From: Salminus brasiliensis
Lineage: Eukaryota > Chordata > Actinopteri > Characiformes > Bryconidae
Length of the DNA: 64,000 nucleotides
NCBI RefSeq assembly: GCF_030463535.1
Contig: NC_132878.1
Span: forward strand, 32,693,761 to 32,757,760
Direction of reading: 5' to 3'
Numbering within the stretch: position 1 is the stretch's first letter; every line of letters begins with the position of its first letter. A program made the translations under genes and the position numbers. The notes under the pieces were generated by a model, which worked only from the letters and a program-made list of their open reading frames with translations, ran no database searches and was not told the origin of the DNA. Positions 1 to 10,580 of this stretch are shown piece by piece.

Positions 1-762
1 GTGTGCACAATTATTATGCAAGTGAGTATTTTGACCATATAATAATTCTAAGTCATATTTTCTAACTCCATGCTGGATAAACTTGAATGCTTAGTGGATT
101 TAGGCATAGCAGGTGATGTGTGTCTGTGTAATGAGGGTGGGTGTGGCCTAAGGATGTCAACACCCTATATTAAGGTGTGCACAATTATAAGGCAGTTTTT
201 TTCTTTATGCAAAATGGGCAAAAAGAGATTTAACTGACTCTGAAAAGCCAAAAATAAACAAAAGTCACTCTGAGGGATGCAGCACTACTAAAATTGCTAA
301 AATATTGGGGCGTGGTCACAGAACCATCAAACGTTTTGTTGCAAATAGTCGCAAGAAATGTGTTGAGAAAAAAAGACACAAATTAATTGCCAAAGATTTG
401 AGAAGAATCAAGCATGAGATTTCCAGGAACCCATTATCTTCCAGTTCTGTCATATTCCAGAACTGCAACCTACCTGGAGTACCAAGAACCCGACCACCAC
501 TGAACAAGACACATAACCTGAAGAATCTAGACTGGTCCTGGTTTCTTTAAGCAGTGGTACAGGAAGACGTCTGCATCTTTCAAAAAGACATTGATTTTTA
601 AGCAGGGCGATGCTGTGCATATATAGATATTCTCCTAAGAAAGCCAAAACCTTACTTTTACTTTCTTAAACATTCATGTTTGAGGTTTATTAACATTTTG
701 GATGAACCAATAGCACTGTAGTTGGTGATTAATAAAAACTATCCTTAAAAAATTGTGCACAC
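1..762 (+). mobile_element. Decayed, internally deleted Tc1-like DNA transposon
   Basis: The left edge reads gtgtgcacaattatt, and its reverse complement (aattgtgcacac) closes the element at 751-762. A second copy of the terminal motif at 175-195 gives the nested inverted/direct repeat layout of many fish Tc1-like elements. Between them a broken transposase frame (about 215-610) keeps recognisable parts: the N-terminal DNA-binding segment (for example TIKRFVANS, KKRHKLIAKDLRRIK), then PPLNKTHNLK, then, after a jump, a KQWYRK-type segment. Most of the catalytic DDE region is missing, so the copy cannot move itself. It lies in the presumed intron downstream of exon 3 of the minus-strand IFI44-like gene. 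The true left end may extend beyond the window. Confidence 0.85.
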
Positions 763-795
763 ATGGTATATGCTGAGCGTTATAAAGATAAATGA

Positions 796-815
796 CCCCC
801 CCCCCCCCCCCCCCC
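796..815. repeat. Homopolymer C(20)
   Basis: Twenty consecutive C residues just outside the right end of the Tc1-like element. On the other strand this is a G20 run, able to form a quadruplex and prone to length error in sequencing. Confidence 0.95.
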
Positions 816-1041
816 GCCTTTTTTTCTGCTATACCACTACTTTAGCATTACACATGAGATGACTCAAAAGGCAAGGTGGGAAGTTTTCACTTCAGACCAA
901 AGTATGAATGACATGGAGGTACTGCACTCAGAAACATGTTCTTTCAAAACTTAAAAAACAGAGCACTGCCATGTAGGAAACATATCCACTTTGGAGTAGC
1001 ATCTGCCAGTCTATGCTAGAGTATGATTTTTTTATGGATAC

Positions 1042-2933
1042 CTTCTTGGTAAAACTTCCTGTTGTCGTGCTGACATTAGGCAGGTGAATGACGCGTCTGA
1101 GCATGGTGGATTTGATGGAGTTGATCAGGCTGGATTTCCCAGAACCAACTGGGCCCAGGAGCAGGGCCCTGGCCTGTGACACTGTCTTCACCACCAGTTT
1201 ATAAGACACAAATTTCTCTCTCAGGCTCCTCCTGGTTCTGAACAACAAAAAGAAGATTTAAGCAATAATGTGGGATTATGAATAAAATAAGTTTTTGTGT
1301 GTGAAATTTCACATTTATTTACTATCTGTAAGCAAATATCTTATTGGAAACAAATTATTAATAAATCAGAATTATGCTGAGCTTTATCTGTCTGAAGGAC
1401 ACATTATTATTTCTGAAACATGGCGTTCTGGATGTTACTTTCATTTTGACATAATTATTGATGCTGAGCTACACCTCAGCACATTTGCAATTTTCAATAA
1501 TTATATAAAGAAACAAACAAAAAAATAAATAACATGTTAATTTGTGCAGCAAATCTATTAATTATCTTAAATGACAGTTCTGGCATTGTCATTTTTTACC
1601 CATACTTTTGGACAATAGGTTATAACAGTCATGTTTACTTTATTTTCATTTTTTTATTTTTTATTTTTAAGATGTGGCAGAATGAGAGACTCTGAGCTGG
1701 AAAGTGATCTACAATCATGCATAAGTGAGGCTGCAAAAAATAATTTATTTATTTGTGTCAACAAACTTTATTCCAAGTCATTTTGGAGCATTTTAATTGG
1801 TCCATTTAACATGAAATTCCATCAGGAAATCGTGACACAATAAAAAGAAAAACTGCCCGATTCACAAAAAGTAAAAATCAGATACAAGGACAGCGGCGAT
1901 ATAATAGTTGCTACAAAACCACATATCTCCAAAACAGAACTTTTATAAGTTAGTGTAATATTTGGATACATTGCTTTATTCATCATTATGAGATTTTCTG
2001 ACAGTTCTGACACAGGTGTATAGGACAGCTACAATATTTATACACATAAGTGTGTGTATGTTCCTGTTCTTCCCTTTTGCACAAAAGTATTTTGAAAATA
2101 TTCATGTGGACTGAACCAAGTAGATGTGTGATATGTAACTCCCTTAAAATATTGGATGTGTTTGTAATCACTCAACTTACTCATTATACCAGTCCATCTC
2201 TCTCCAAGGGTTGGGCAGAACATCTCCCACATCTAAACGAAAAGCATCATCCATCTGAGTTTGACAGTAACCACTGAAGCCTTCAGAAGATAAGCTCTAC
2301 TGTTAGTCCTGTAGACTGACCTTGGACTCGGTGGAGCTCCACGTCCACACAGCGCACGCTCTGTTCCTCAGCCCATCCGCAGCTGTAGGTCAGGTCTTTG
2401 CAGAAGTTCACATACAACTTACTGTCATTCGAGTATATGTGCAGAGCCTTCCCAAAGGAGACAGCCACTGGACTTGGCGGGCTTGCTGGTTGTGTCTGAA
2501 CTGCAGAAACACCAAAATGAAAACCTCCTCCTCGGGCTGACGGAAGGGAATATGAGGGTGCGCCAAAAACAGAGCCAACAGCGGCCAAAGCGCTTTGGCC
2601 TGAATCGGGGAAATGGACTTGGACCGCGCTGGCAGAACTGAGCACACGAAAACGCTTGGCGTTCCTCTCTACTTCAAACAGAAAAGCCTCTGCATCAGCA
2701 AACTCCTTCCCAGCCTTCAGAGATTTACTCGTGAACCCCCCTCTGACGACCCCCGACTGCAGAAACACGGCGAGGACAAACTTCCCGGACTCGTCGAACT
2801 TGGAGAGCAGTGTGCTGATGTCGGCTCCGTGATGGCTGCACTTGTAGAGGAGGTGAAAGCGAACAGGCTGGTCGAATAACCCCTGCATCCTCAGCTCCTT
2901 CTCATCACCCAGAGAAGATACGATGGATGCCAT
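1042..2933 (-). CDS. IFI44-like interferon-induced protein, 5' part (three exons)
   Basis: Partial gene reading right to left. Coding exons: 2933-2321 (start ATG at 2933), 2232-2181 and 1237-1042; further exons lie left of the window. Exon 1 (204 codons plus one base) encodes a TLDc-like N-terminal domain as in IFI44/IFI44L (FHLLYKCSHHGADISTLLSKF; GGFTSKS; DAEAFLFEVE). The 52-bp exon 2 supplies the family hallmark NPWREMDWYNE. Exon 3 carries the P-loop GPVGSGKSSLINS and the following TTTGSFTKK. Phases close exactly (1, then 2, then 0), with donors GTCAG, GTAAG and GTATCC and acceptors TTTAG and TTCAG. IFI44 proteins are cytoplasmic, interferon-induced, GTPase-like proteins linked to antiviral responses. 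Fish have many lineage-expanded copies, so orthology to one human gene is not claimed. No frameshift is seen in the visible part. Confidence 0.85.
1238..2180 (-). other. Intron 2 of the IFI44-like gene
   Basis: AT-rich sequence between exons 3 and 2. No repeat, RNA gene or further exon was recognised; the short open frames here have no familiar motif. Confidence 0.6.
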
Positions 2934-2981
2934 TTGATCAGAGTTAGCCGGTGGAGTTCAGCTGGGTAAGCAAGTCGCGCG

Positions 2982-3078
2982 TTTTACTTTCAAGCCTAAA
3001 CTGTACTTTGGTAAACGCGCTATGGCGAGAGAAGGAGATACTGAAAGCACACAGCGAAGACGAGCGAGAAACGAAACC
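2982..3078. promoter_or_regulatory. Possible interferon-response (IRF/ISRE-like) sites upstream of the IFI44-like gene
   Basis: About 135 bp upstream of the ATG, 3066-3078 reads gagaaacgaaacc, containing an AANNGAAA core of IRF-binding sites. A second weaker match (GAAAGTAAAA on the minus strand) is at 2982-2991. Both are near-matches to the full ISRE consensus. Their position just upstream of an interferon-type gene is what makes them credible; the function is inferred. Confidence 0.4.
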
Positions 3079-3149
3079 TACCCAGCGGACACGCCCACGC
3101 CTGCCATGAGCATGCGCCCATTAATCGGCCAAAAACGTGTGGAAGCAGG

Positions 3150-3489
3150 GCGGATCAATTCGACAACACACTGATGTAGTCTATCACCTCTGTAAACCAC
3201 TAGCCTGGACCACCTCTAATCAAATAATCATTTTAATGATGGAGCATTTTATTTTTAAGTGATTTAGGCTGTCCAAATGTACATTTACATTTCTGACATT
3301 CTTAAAGAAGTGCCAACTCAGAACATATATAGTGTGACAAACAACTCAATCTCAGTCCACATTTGCAATTTTTCCTCTCTAAAATACCTTCAAGATGATT
3401 TTGAGGACTGATAAAGTCTCACACAGACTCTTTAAACCTGCTTCAGACCATCAATGGCATCCCTCTGAAGAAGTAAAGATGAAAAAATG
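3150..3489. other. Intergenic sequence, nothing recognised
   Basis: AT-rich spacer between the IFI44-like promoter region and the LINE. No gene, RNA or clear repeat seen. Confidence 0.5.
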
Positions 3490-3491
3490 TG

Positions 3492-4905
3492 CCCTACATC
3501 TACATTTACATTTATGGCATTGAGCAGACGCTCTTATCCAGAGCGACTTACAAAGTGCTTTGCTGTTTACCCAAGAAAAGCCTTAGCTAGTTAGAATAGA
3601 CTAATAGTTCAAAGGATACCTCTAAGCTTAGACATTACTAAGCACAAGACAATAAGGTGACCATAGTATTATTCATCCAAGTATTCTCTGAATATGTGGG
3701 TCTTCAGTCTGGGTTTGAAGACAGCGAGCAACTCGGCCGTTCGGACACCCAGGGGCAGCTCGTTCCACCACTTCGGTGCAGGACAGAAAAGAGCCTGGAC
3801 GCTTGTCTTCCGTGGATTTTGAGGGATGGCGGGTCGAGCCGAGTCGTACTTGAAGCTCGAAGGGCTCTTGGTGCGGATCGGCTTTTGACCATTGCCATCA
3901 AGTATGGAGGGGCTGGTCCGTCCTTGGCTTTGTAGGCCAGTGTCAGGGTTTTGAATCTGATGCGGGAAGCAGCTACAGGAAGCCAGTGAAGAGAACGCAG
4001 CAGTGAAGTGACATGGCTGAATTTAGGGACATTGAAGACGACCCGTGCCGCTGCATTCTGGAGGAGTTGCAGGGGTCTGATGGTGTGCAGAGGGAGAGCA
4101 GCCAGAAGAGAGTTGCAGTAGTCAAGTCTGGAAGTGACAAGAGTTGTCCAGAGTTGGCTTCTTTAACAGAGGGGATGGAACAGGGTCTAGTGAACAGGTG
4201 GTAGGATTATTGGAGGTGAGAAGATGTAGGAGGTCATCTGTGGAAAGTGGAGAGAAGCAGGACAGAGAAGAGGGAGGATGAGGGCAGTGTCTAGATCTGC
4301 GGATCTTGTCAACCTTTTCTTTAAAGAAGGAGACAAAATCTTCTGCAGACAGGGTAGTGGGAGGTGGGGGAGTAGGAGGGTTGAGGAGTGAGGAGAAGAT
4401 GGTGAAGAGTTTGTGTGGGTCAGATGCAGATGCTTCCAGTTTCCCCCTGTAGTAGGATGCTTTAGCAGCGGCTACTTCCATTCTAAACCTGGAGAGAAGA
4501 GACTGATAGGAGTGGAGGTCGGAGTCGTGTTGTGACTTCCGCCACTTCCTTTCAGCCAGTCTTAGCTCTCTACGGTTGTTGCGGAGAACATCCGGCAGCC
4601 ATGGTGAAGGTGAAGAAGAATTTGCTGAGGTGAGAAAGGCCAGAGAAGGTCGACAGAGGTGGAGATAGATGAGAGGAGAGTGTCTGTAGCAGTTTCAAGT
4701 GGGAGGGAGGAGAAAGATTCAGGATGAGGAAGAGTGGTCAGGACAGTTGAGGCAAGAGCTGAGGGGGAAACAGAGCGAAGATTGCGGTGAAGAGTGGAAG
4801 AACTTGCAGAAGTGGTGGTTGAAGGAGCAGAGAGGGGGAGTGAGAAGGAGAGAAAGTGGTGATCAGAGAAGTCCAAGGGAGTCACAGCCACATCCAGAGC
4901 AGGGA
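3492..4905 (-). mobile_element. Internally deleted L2/CR1-group non-LTR retrotransposon (LINE)
   Basis: Read on the minus strand. From about 4890 the frame keeps the linker between endonuclease and reverse transcriptase (TPLDFSDHHFLSFSLPLSA), then AKASYYRGKLEASASDPHK, LSAEDFVSFFKEKVDKIR and the pre-RT motif [12 protein letters not shown] near 4170. The sequence then jumps directly to the C-terminal part of the polymerase protein ([11 protein letters not shown]-like stretch, [15 protein letters not shown], then [10 protein letters not shown]). The RT catalytic core is therefore deleted. The 3' end near 3492-3560 is the widespread fish sequence around 'gtaagtcgctctggataaga', followed by a short ATGTAA-rich tail at about 3498-3515. 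The 5' end is truncated. It separates the divergent IFI44-like and abhd1 genes. The clade call rests on motif style. Confidence 0.85.
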
Positions 4906-5140
4906 CACTATATATTCACTATATACTATTCACTATATAGTGCACTACTCTGGGATCTGCCATAGTGCCCAAGCGTAGTGCACAATTTTCAGTGCGCTGT
5001 ATCAATCCCATAATGCATCGCAATATATACGGTGTGTACAGACGTAGAATACCCATAATCCATTCTGGAGGGAAACTATAATGCACATTTTAAAACATAC
5101 TTGCTCGATGCAATGACACATTTTCACCAGAGAGATCTCT
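4906..5140. repeat. Probable short dispersed repeat rich in 'actatatagtgcactac'
   Basis: Overlapping palindromic units (cactatatattcactatata, actatatagtgcactact) followed by 'cataatgcatcgcaatata' and 'cccataatccattctgga' resemble common fish non-autonomous DNA elements. Borders and family were not determined. Confidence 0.35.
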
Positions 5141-5410
5141 AAATCCCCCAAATCCCCCAAACTTACAGACTATCACTTTAATAAGGTTATTTAAAGCTTT
5201 AATGGAGAAGCCAGGGCTGGTTTAAAATAAAAAAAAAATGCAGAATCCCAACTGGACACATCTCAAAATGGGGACATTACCGGTAGAAAGGGAACATATG
5301 GTAACTTTATTGTAGATAAAAAATCTGCATTTTATAATATGACTAGAGACAGTCACTTATTGGTTTACAGACCATTGTTGGGGTTTATTATTATGATTAT
5401 TATATTATTG

Positions 5411-5444
<34 letters not shown>
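5411..5444. repeat. (TAA)n microsatellite
   Basis: Uninterrupted ATA/TAA trinucleotides upstream of abhd1. Confidence 0.9.
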
Positions 5445-5447
<3 letters not shown>

Positions 5448-5579
5448 TATGCTGTAGTGACTTGTGTAATCCGGAAGGTGGCGACATATCTCTCAGAACA
5501 GATTGTGAAACTAAGCAGTCTGTGGGAGGTTCTCTGGTTCATAATACTCGATATATTTACTATTTTAACCTTTGAAACT

Positions 5580-6249
5580 CAACTTTAAATGATCCAGATT
5601 ACTACGAGGTCCACAGTAGGGACAGGGCAGACTTCAGTTAGCTTAGCAGTGTAAGAGGACACTCTTAAACAGTCTACATGCTCCTTTTTCAGGCAAGTTC
5701 GTGAACAGCTGTGGGTCTTTCCTCCTCTTCATTGACAGAGCCGAACAGCACTGGGACGGATGGCTCTGTCCGGTCTGTTTGTTTCGGGTTAAAACTTCGT
5801 TTATTTGTTCGTTTTTGTGCCAGAAAACAAGCTGTTGGTCACATAACTTATATAACTCTGTGTTACACGTGTTACATGTTACTCGTCAGGCTCGCTGGTC
5901 TTGGCTCCTGTAGGCTGCTTATTGCGCTTCCATTAAGTTCCTCCATTTTATTATTAGCTGAACATGTATATTACTAATGCCCTCGCCACCGTCTCCGTGG
6001 ACCAAACTAGCTATAAACCCACCAAAAGACTGCTTAGTCCTTGAGTGAAAAGCTACAAGCTGTTTTCTTGGCTCATGTACCCTTTGCCCCAGATTTCTTC
6101 ATGAAAGGAAGACAGAGAGGTGCTGGCTGGACAGACCGACCTAGTTCAGTGCCAGCCCCTCTCAGCTCAGAGGTGGGGGGATAAAAACGCCCTTAAGGCT
6201 GATTGTTTGTCCGTCAGTCCATTTTAACCACCGAGCCGGTCAGGAAACT
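5580..6249 (+). promoter_or_regulatory. Presumed 5' flank / 5' UTR of abhd1
   Basis: Sequence immediately upstream of the abhd1 ATG. It is less AT-rich than the surroundings and contains no repeat that I recognise. No TATA box or start site could be fixed, so the label rests on position. Confidence 0.3.
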
Positions 6250-9200
6250 ATGCTGCTGTCTCTGCTGTCTCCCTCCGAGCTGTGGACAGGGTGCGTGGAC
6301 TGCATCTCCCGACCCTGTACGCTGCTCCTCAGCCTGGTCACTGCCTCCCTGTTCTGCCTGTGGGGTCGTAAGGGGCAGGTCAGTGAACTAGAGGGTTGCT
6401 ATTGGGGTCAATCCATGGTACTGGGGCTCCTGTCAGTCCTAGCGGTGGGAGCTGTGGGTGGTTTGTGTGTGTGAACTGTTAGCTTTGGTTTGAATGGATT
6501 GTGCTGGACTCAGTCTCTTGGGATTTAGGACCAGAAGACCTGGTCTTCTTTCTGACTGTGTATTGGTGTCATTTCAGTAGGTGAAAGGAGGGATAATAGC
6601 TGGTGCAATGTTTAACTGTGACTTTTTTTTTTTTTGCCAGTCTTTTCCCCCTTCCTTATTCATCCATTCATTCATTCATTCATTCATTCACTTTTGGATG
6701 AAGACTAATCCTGCTAGTCCTTGACTTTTTGTAATTCTGAGCAGCATACTGTGAATCTCTCTTTCTCTCTCGCTGTCTCAGCCTCAGCATCTGCCTCATG
6801 GTCAACCTCTACTCTAGTTCTGTCTCTATGTGTCGTAGTGCCAGCAGCCATCCAGTTTCTACTATTTTGTCCCTGTTGACCAGGGTCACACTGTTTAAAT
6901 ATTTTCCCTCTTTCCCTTAGTGACCGCACTCTCTCTCCCTCTCCCTCTGTTTCTCTGTCAGGTGCCTCTGTTGGTGTGTGGTGATGGCTTTCGTGCATTT
7001 CTTCAGAGGCACTGTCCGATTGTGGGAGAGCGTTTCTGTCCTACACCATGGTGCTGGGGTGGGCGGCTGCAGACGCTCGTGCGAGTGTTCATCAAGTCCA
7101 ACACTGACGTCAAGTACCGCAAGTATGACCTTTGGTTTAATTTTTTATCTGCTTGTACGTATGTACTCTCTGTGTTAAGTACAGACCACATTAGCATGTT
7201 CGGTTGTACGTCCTCCTTGATGGCCTATCAGTTCTACTTGGTTCTATAAAATTTCCAAATGTCTAACGTTGGCCTTAATGCTTTAAGTTCTCTAAGAACG
7301 TATTCAGTGCATCATGATGCGTTACAATTTACCATAGTCTGATTACTTTAATACAATTTTTAAAATTATGTTTCTTTTAAAAATACACGGAATGCACACA
7401 TTTTGGAGTAGTGGAATATTTATTAAAAACAATGTTAGGGTTCGTTTTTGTTTTGTTTTAAAAATTATTATTTATTCATATATCCTTCCATCCAAAATGA
7501 GTGGATGTCTTGTTGAATATTCAATTCATCATTCTTTTTTGTAATGTATTGGTGTGCCTTTAACGCCTTAATGAGGCTCATTGTACACCAGGGGTGGGTA
7601 ACTGAGGCTTAGGGTCCAGCACAGTTTGCTGGTATTCCTGCTGTGACACACCAACTAAACCTGGCAATCAACAGGTAAGTTGTCAGGTATGCTTGAGCAA
7701 GAAAATCACAAAACTATTTGTGATTTTTGTCTTCTAGGCCCTCTTGGAACCTTTACCGCCCCCACCGTTGATTTCTCACTGACGAGAGCTTTGTTTGTAG
7801 GCATGCGCTTAACGCTTTAGACCTGCTGGGTTTGCTTTGAGTTTCACAGGACAGCTCGATTTTGTTATTTGCTCTACAAATGAATATGTTGGTACTGGGT
7901 TTGGGTATATGAAAAAAAGAAGTAAGAAAACACAAAACTCTGTCCTTTTCAATTTCTCAGTGAGCTGATCAGGACAAGAGACGGTGGTCAGCTATCTCTG
8001 GACTGGGTAGATAACTCTGACAGTGCCAAACACCCACAAAGCTCCACAAGGCCGACGGTGCTGCTCCTGCCTGGTCTGACGGGTAGCAGCCAGCAAAAAT
8101 ACATTCTGACTGCGATCCAGCAAGCCACTCGCCACGGATACAGGTGTGTGAGTGTGTGTTCAACCTATACTTGGCCATACGATGTAGAAGTATAATGTTT
8201 TACAGTAGTTTTCTCTATCAATTCTATTTGCCAACGATAGTACTCTGGTTCTTCTTGGGGTTTTAGCTTAGACATCCTACATCCTTTTTTTTATAGAATT
8301 TATCATCTGAAAATAAACCAAATGCACCAAAGAGGTGTGTGGGTGTGTGACACTTTCTGACTTCTCTTTACCAGGTGTGTGGTGATGAACAACAGGGGCT
8401 TTGGAGGAGAGGAGCTGCTGGTGAGGAACTTTATGAAATTCCTTAATATTTAAGCAATAATACACGAGGGGAAGTGCTATAACATTATAACATCAGTCAC
8501 CCCGCTGCTAAATCAACATCAGACTATACCTTTCAGTCATAATTGTTGAGGAACACTTCATATTTTTCCAATCATCAGGGTTACAAGCAACGGCCAAAGC
8601 ATTAGGCGATGTTACAGGTTGTGTTATTCCCATGGCTACACACACTGCTACACACCCTGCCACTTTTATATGAAGCTGATCTTTGTTTGGGATTCACTCG
8701 CTCTGTATTTCAATTATTTGTACTTCCTTAAATGGTGCAGCAGATCATCCTCCCTCTGATAGGCTGAAGTTCAAGTCTCAAACCATGCAACACTATTGAT
8801 GGGAGTTGCTTTGTTTTAAACCCATGGTGTCTGTTTAGTGTACTCGTGTGGTTTGGGACGCCATGGGAACAACATTTAGCTTTTGGTTTGTTTTACTTTT
8901 CATTTGTGATTATTACAATGTCAAATGGAATATAGCAAAGGAAATAATAATAATAATAATAATAAAAATAATAATATTTTCTTCTTATTATTATTGTTAT
9001 TATTCTATTTCTATTCTATTCGAGTTCTATTGTTGTACATCCTAGATGTATGGTGTTTGTTTTGATAAAGCACTCTTATGATAGATTACTGGGTGTACTC
9101 ATGGTATATCACTGTGCAGTGATCGAAATTTCTCAGCTTGAATCACTCGTGTTTTGTGCTTGTGCAATATGTGCTGTTGAAATCCTTCTGCATCACGTTT

Positions 9201-9437
9201 ATAGGTTTGTGTTGCACAAACAGAGAAGGTGTTTTTCAAAGTTCATTTGACTCACTTCCTTTTACTTCCCTTTTTTTCCTTTCTCTCTTTACCCCACCCT
9301 GTCAGACCCCTCTTACATTCTGTGCTGCTGATACATCAGATGTAGAGACAGTCGTTAATCATATCAAAGAACTATACCCACAAGCACCTTTGCTCGGAGC
9401 TGGTGTGTCACTTGGAGGGTGAGAAGAACACATAAAC

Positions 9438-9480
<43 letters not shown>

Positions 9481-10547
9481 AACCAGGTACCACTACACAG
9501 ACTTTTTATTGTCCTGGCATCTAAGTGGTGGAACGAGTCGCTAGCACTTAATAAGGCTTGTGATTGTACTCATATCTTACTTGATTTGACATTTGGCAAA
9601 TAAGTATAGATATATTGTGTGTGTTATTTTGCTTTTGTCCTACATTTTATGTTTTGCAACTTGCACTACTGGTGTTCCCTTGTAAAGTGTTCTGTCACCA
9701 GTTCTGAAGCTTTTACCTGTGTGCTTGTGTATAATCTTTATTGATAAATAAATAATCTAAATTGATAAGTAATTTACATAAAACCTGTTTAATGGATTGT
9801 TTGTCATGTCTTTGAACTTTGTTGCAGTATGTTGTTACTGAATTATCTGGCCCGTAAAGGACGAGACTCCAAGATAATCGCTGGTCTCACCATGTCTGTG
9901 ATTTGGGACTCTATTGAATCCTCTGAATCTCTGGAGCAGCCAATCAATAAGCTTCTTTTCAATCGACATCTCGCCGCCAACTTATGCCTTGCCATCAAAA
10001 GGTTAGTCCCTCCCTCACACCCACTCAGTCTGATAATTTCTCCCTGTTCTGCTTTTTTTGTAGATCTTTCAGTGATCATATCAGACACTGATCACTAAAT
10101 CAAATTACTCCTACAACTTTTAAATGGTAAATCAGTGGTAATAACATCTGTGGGACTGTGCTTTGCTTTCTGTCTCACTCTGATCTTAGACACAGAAAGG
10201 TCCTGGAGAAGGTGATAGATGTGGATCACGTGCTGAAGGTATTTGCAGCTTCTCAAGCTTGCTACTTCTAAAATAGGGGTTTTAAATGTTGATTTTTAAA
10301 CAGGACATTAAAGTGGTCCAGTCATGTTCTGTTGTTTATAACTAAACAAGGAACTGAAGACGATGCTCCAGGGTCAATAATGAATTGGAGAGGTGCATTG
10401 GAGTTTCACATTTGGCATGTGTCAAGACATTAATTGCTTTAAAAAAGACCACACATTTTTGTTCAGACAATAAATAGTACTTACTTGTATGTCATATTAA
10501 TTGCACTTAATTATGCAGTTTCCAAGACAAGGATTAAGTTTGCAGGG

Positions 10548-10580
<33 letters not shown>

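Noticed and set aside
2408-2879. Open frames overlapping exon 1 of the IFI44-like gene in other frames
   Set aside because: Shadows of the GC-richer TLDc-coding exon; only the 2933-2321 frame fits the family and splices in phase.
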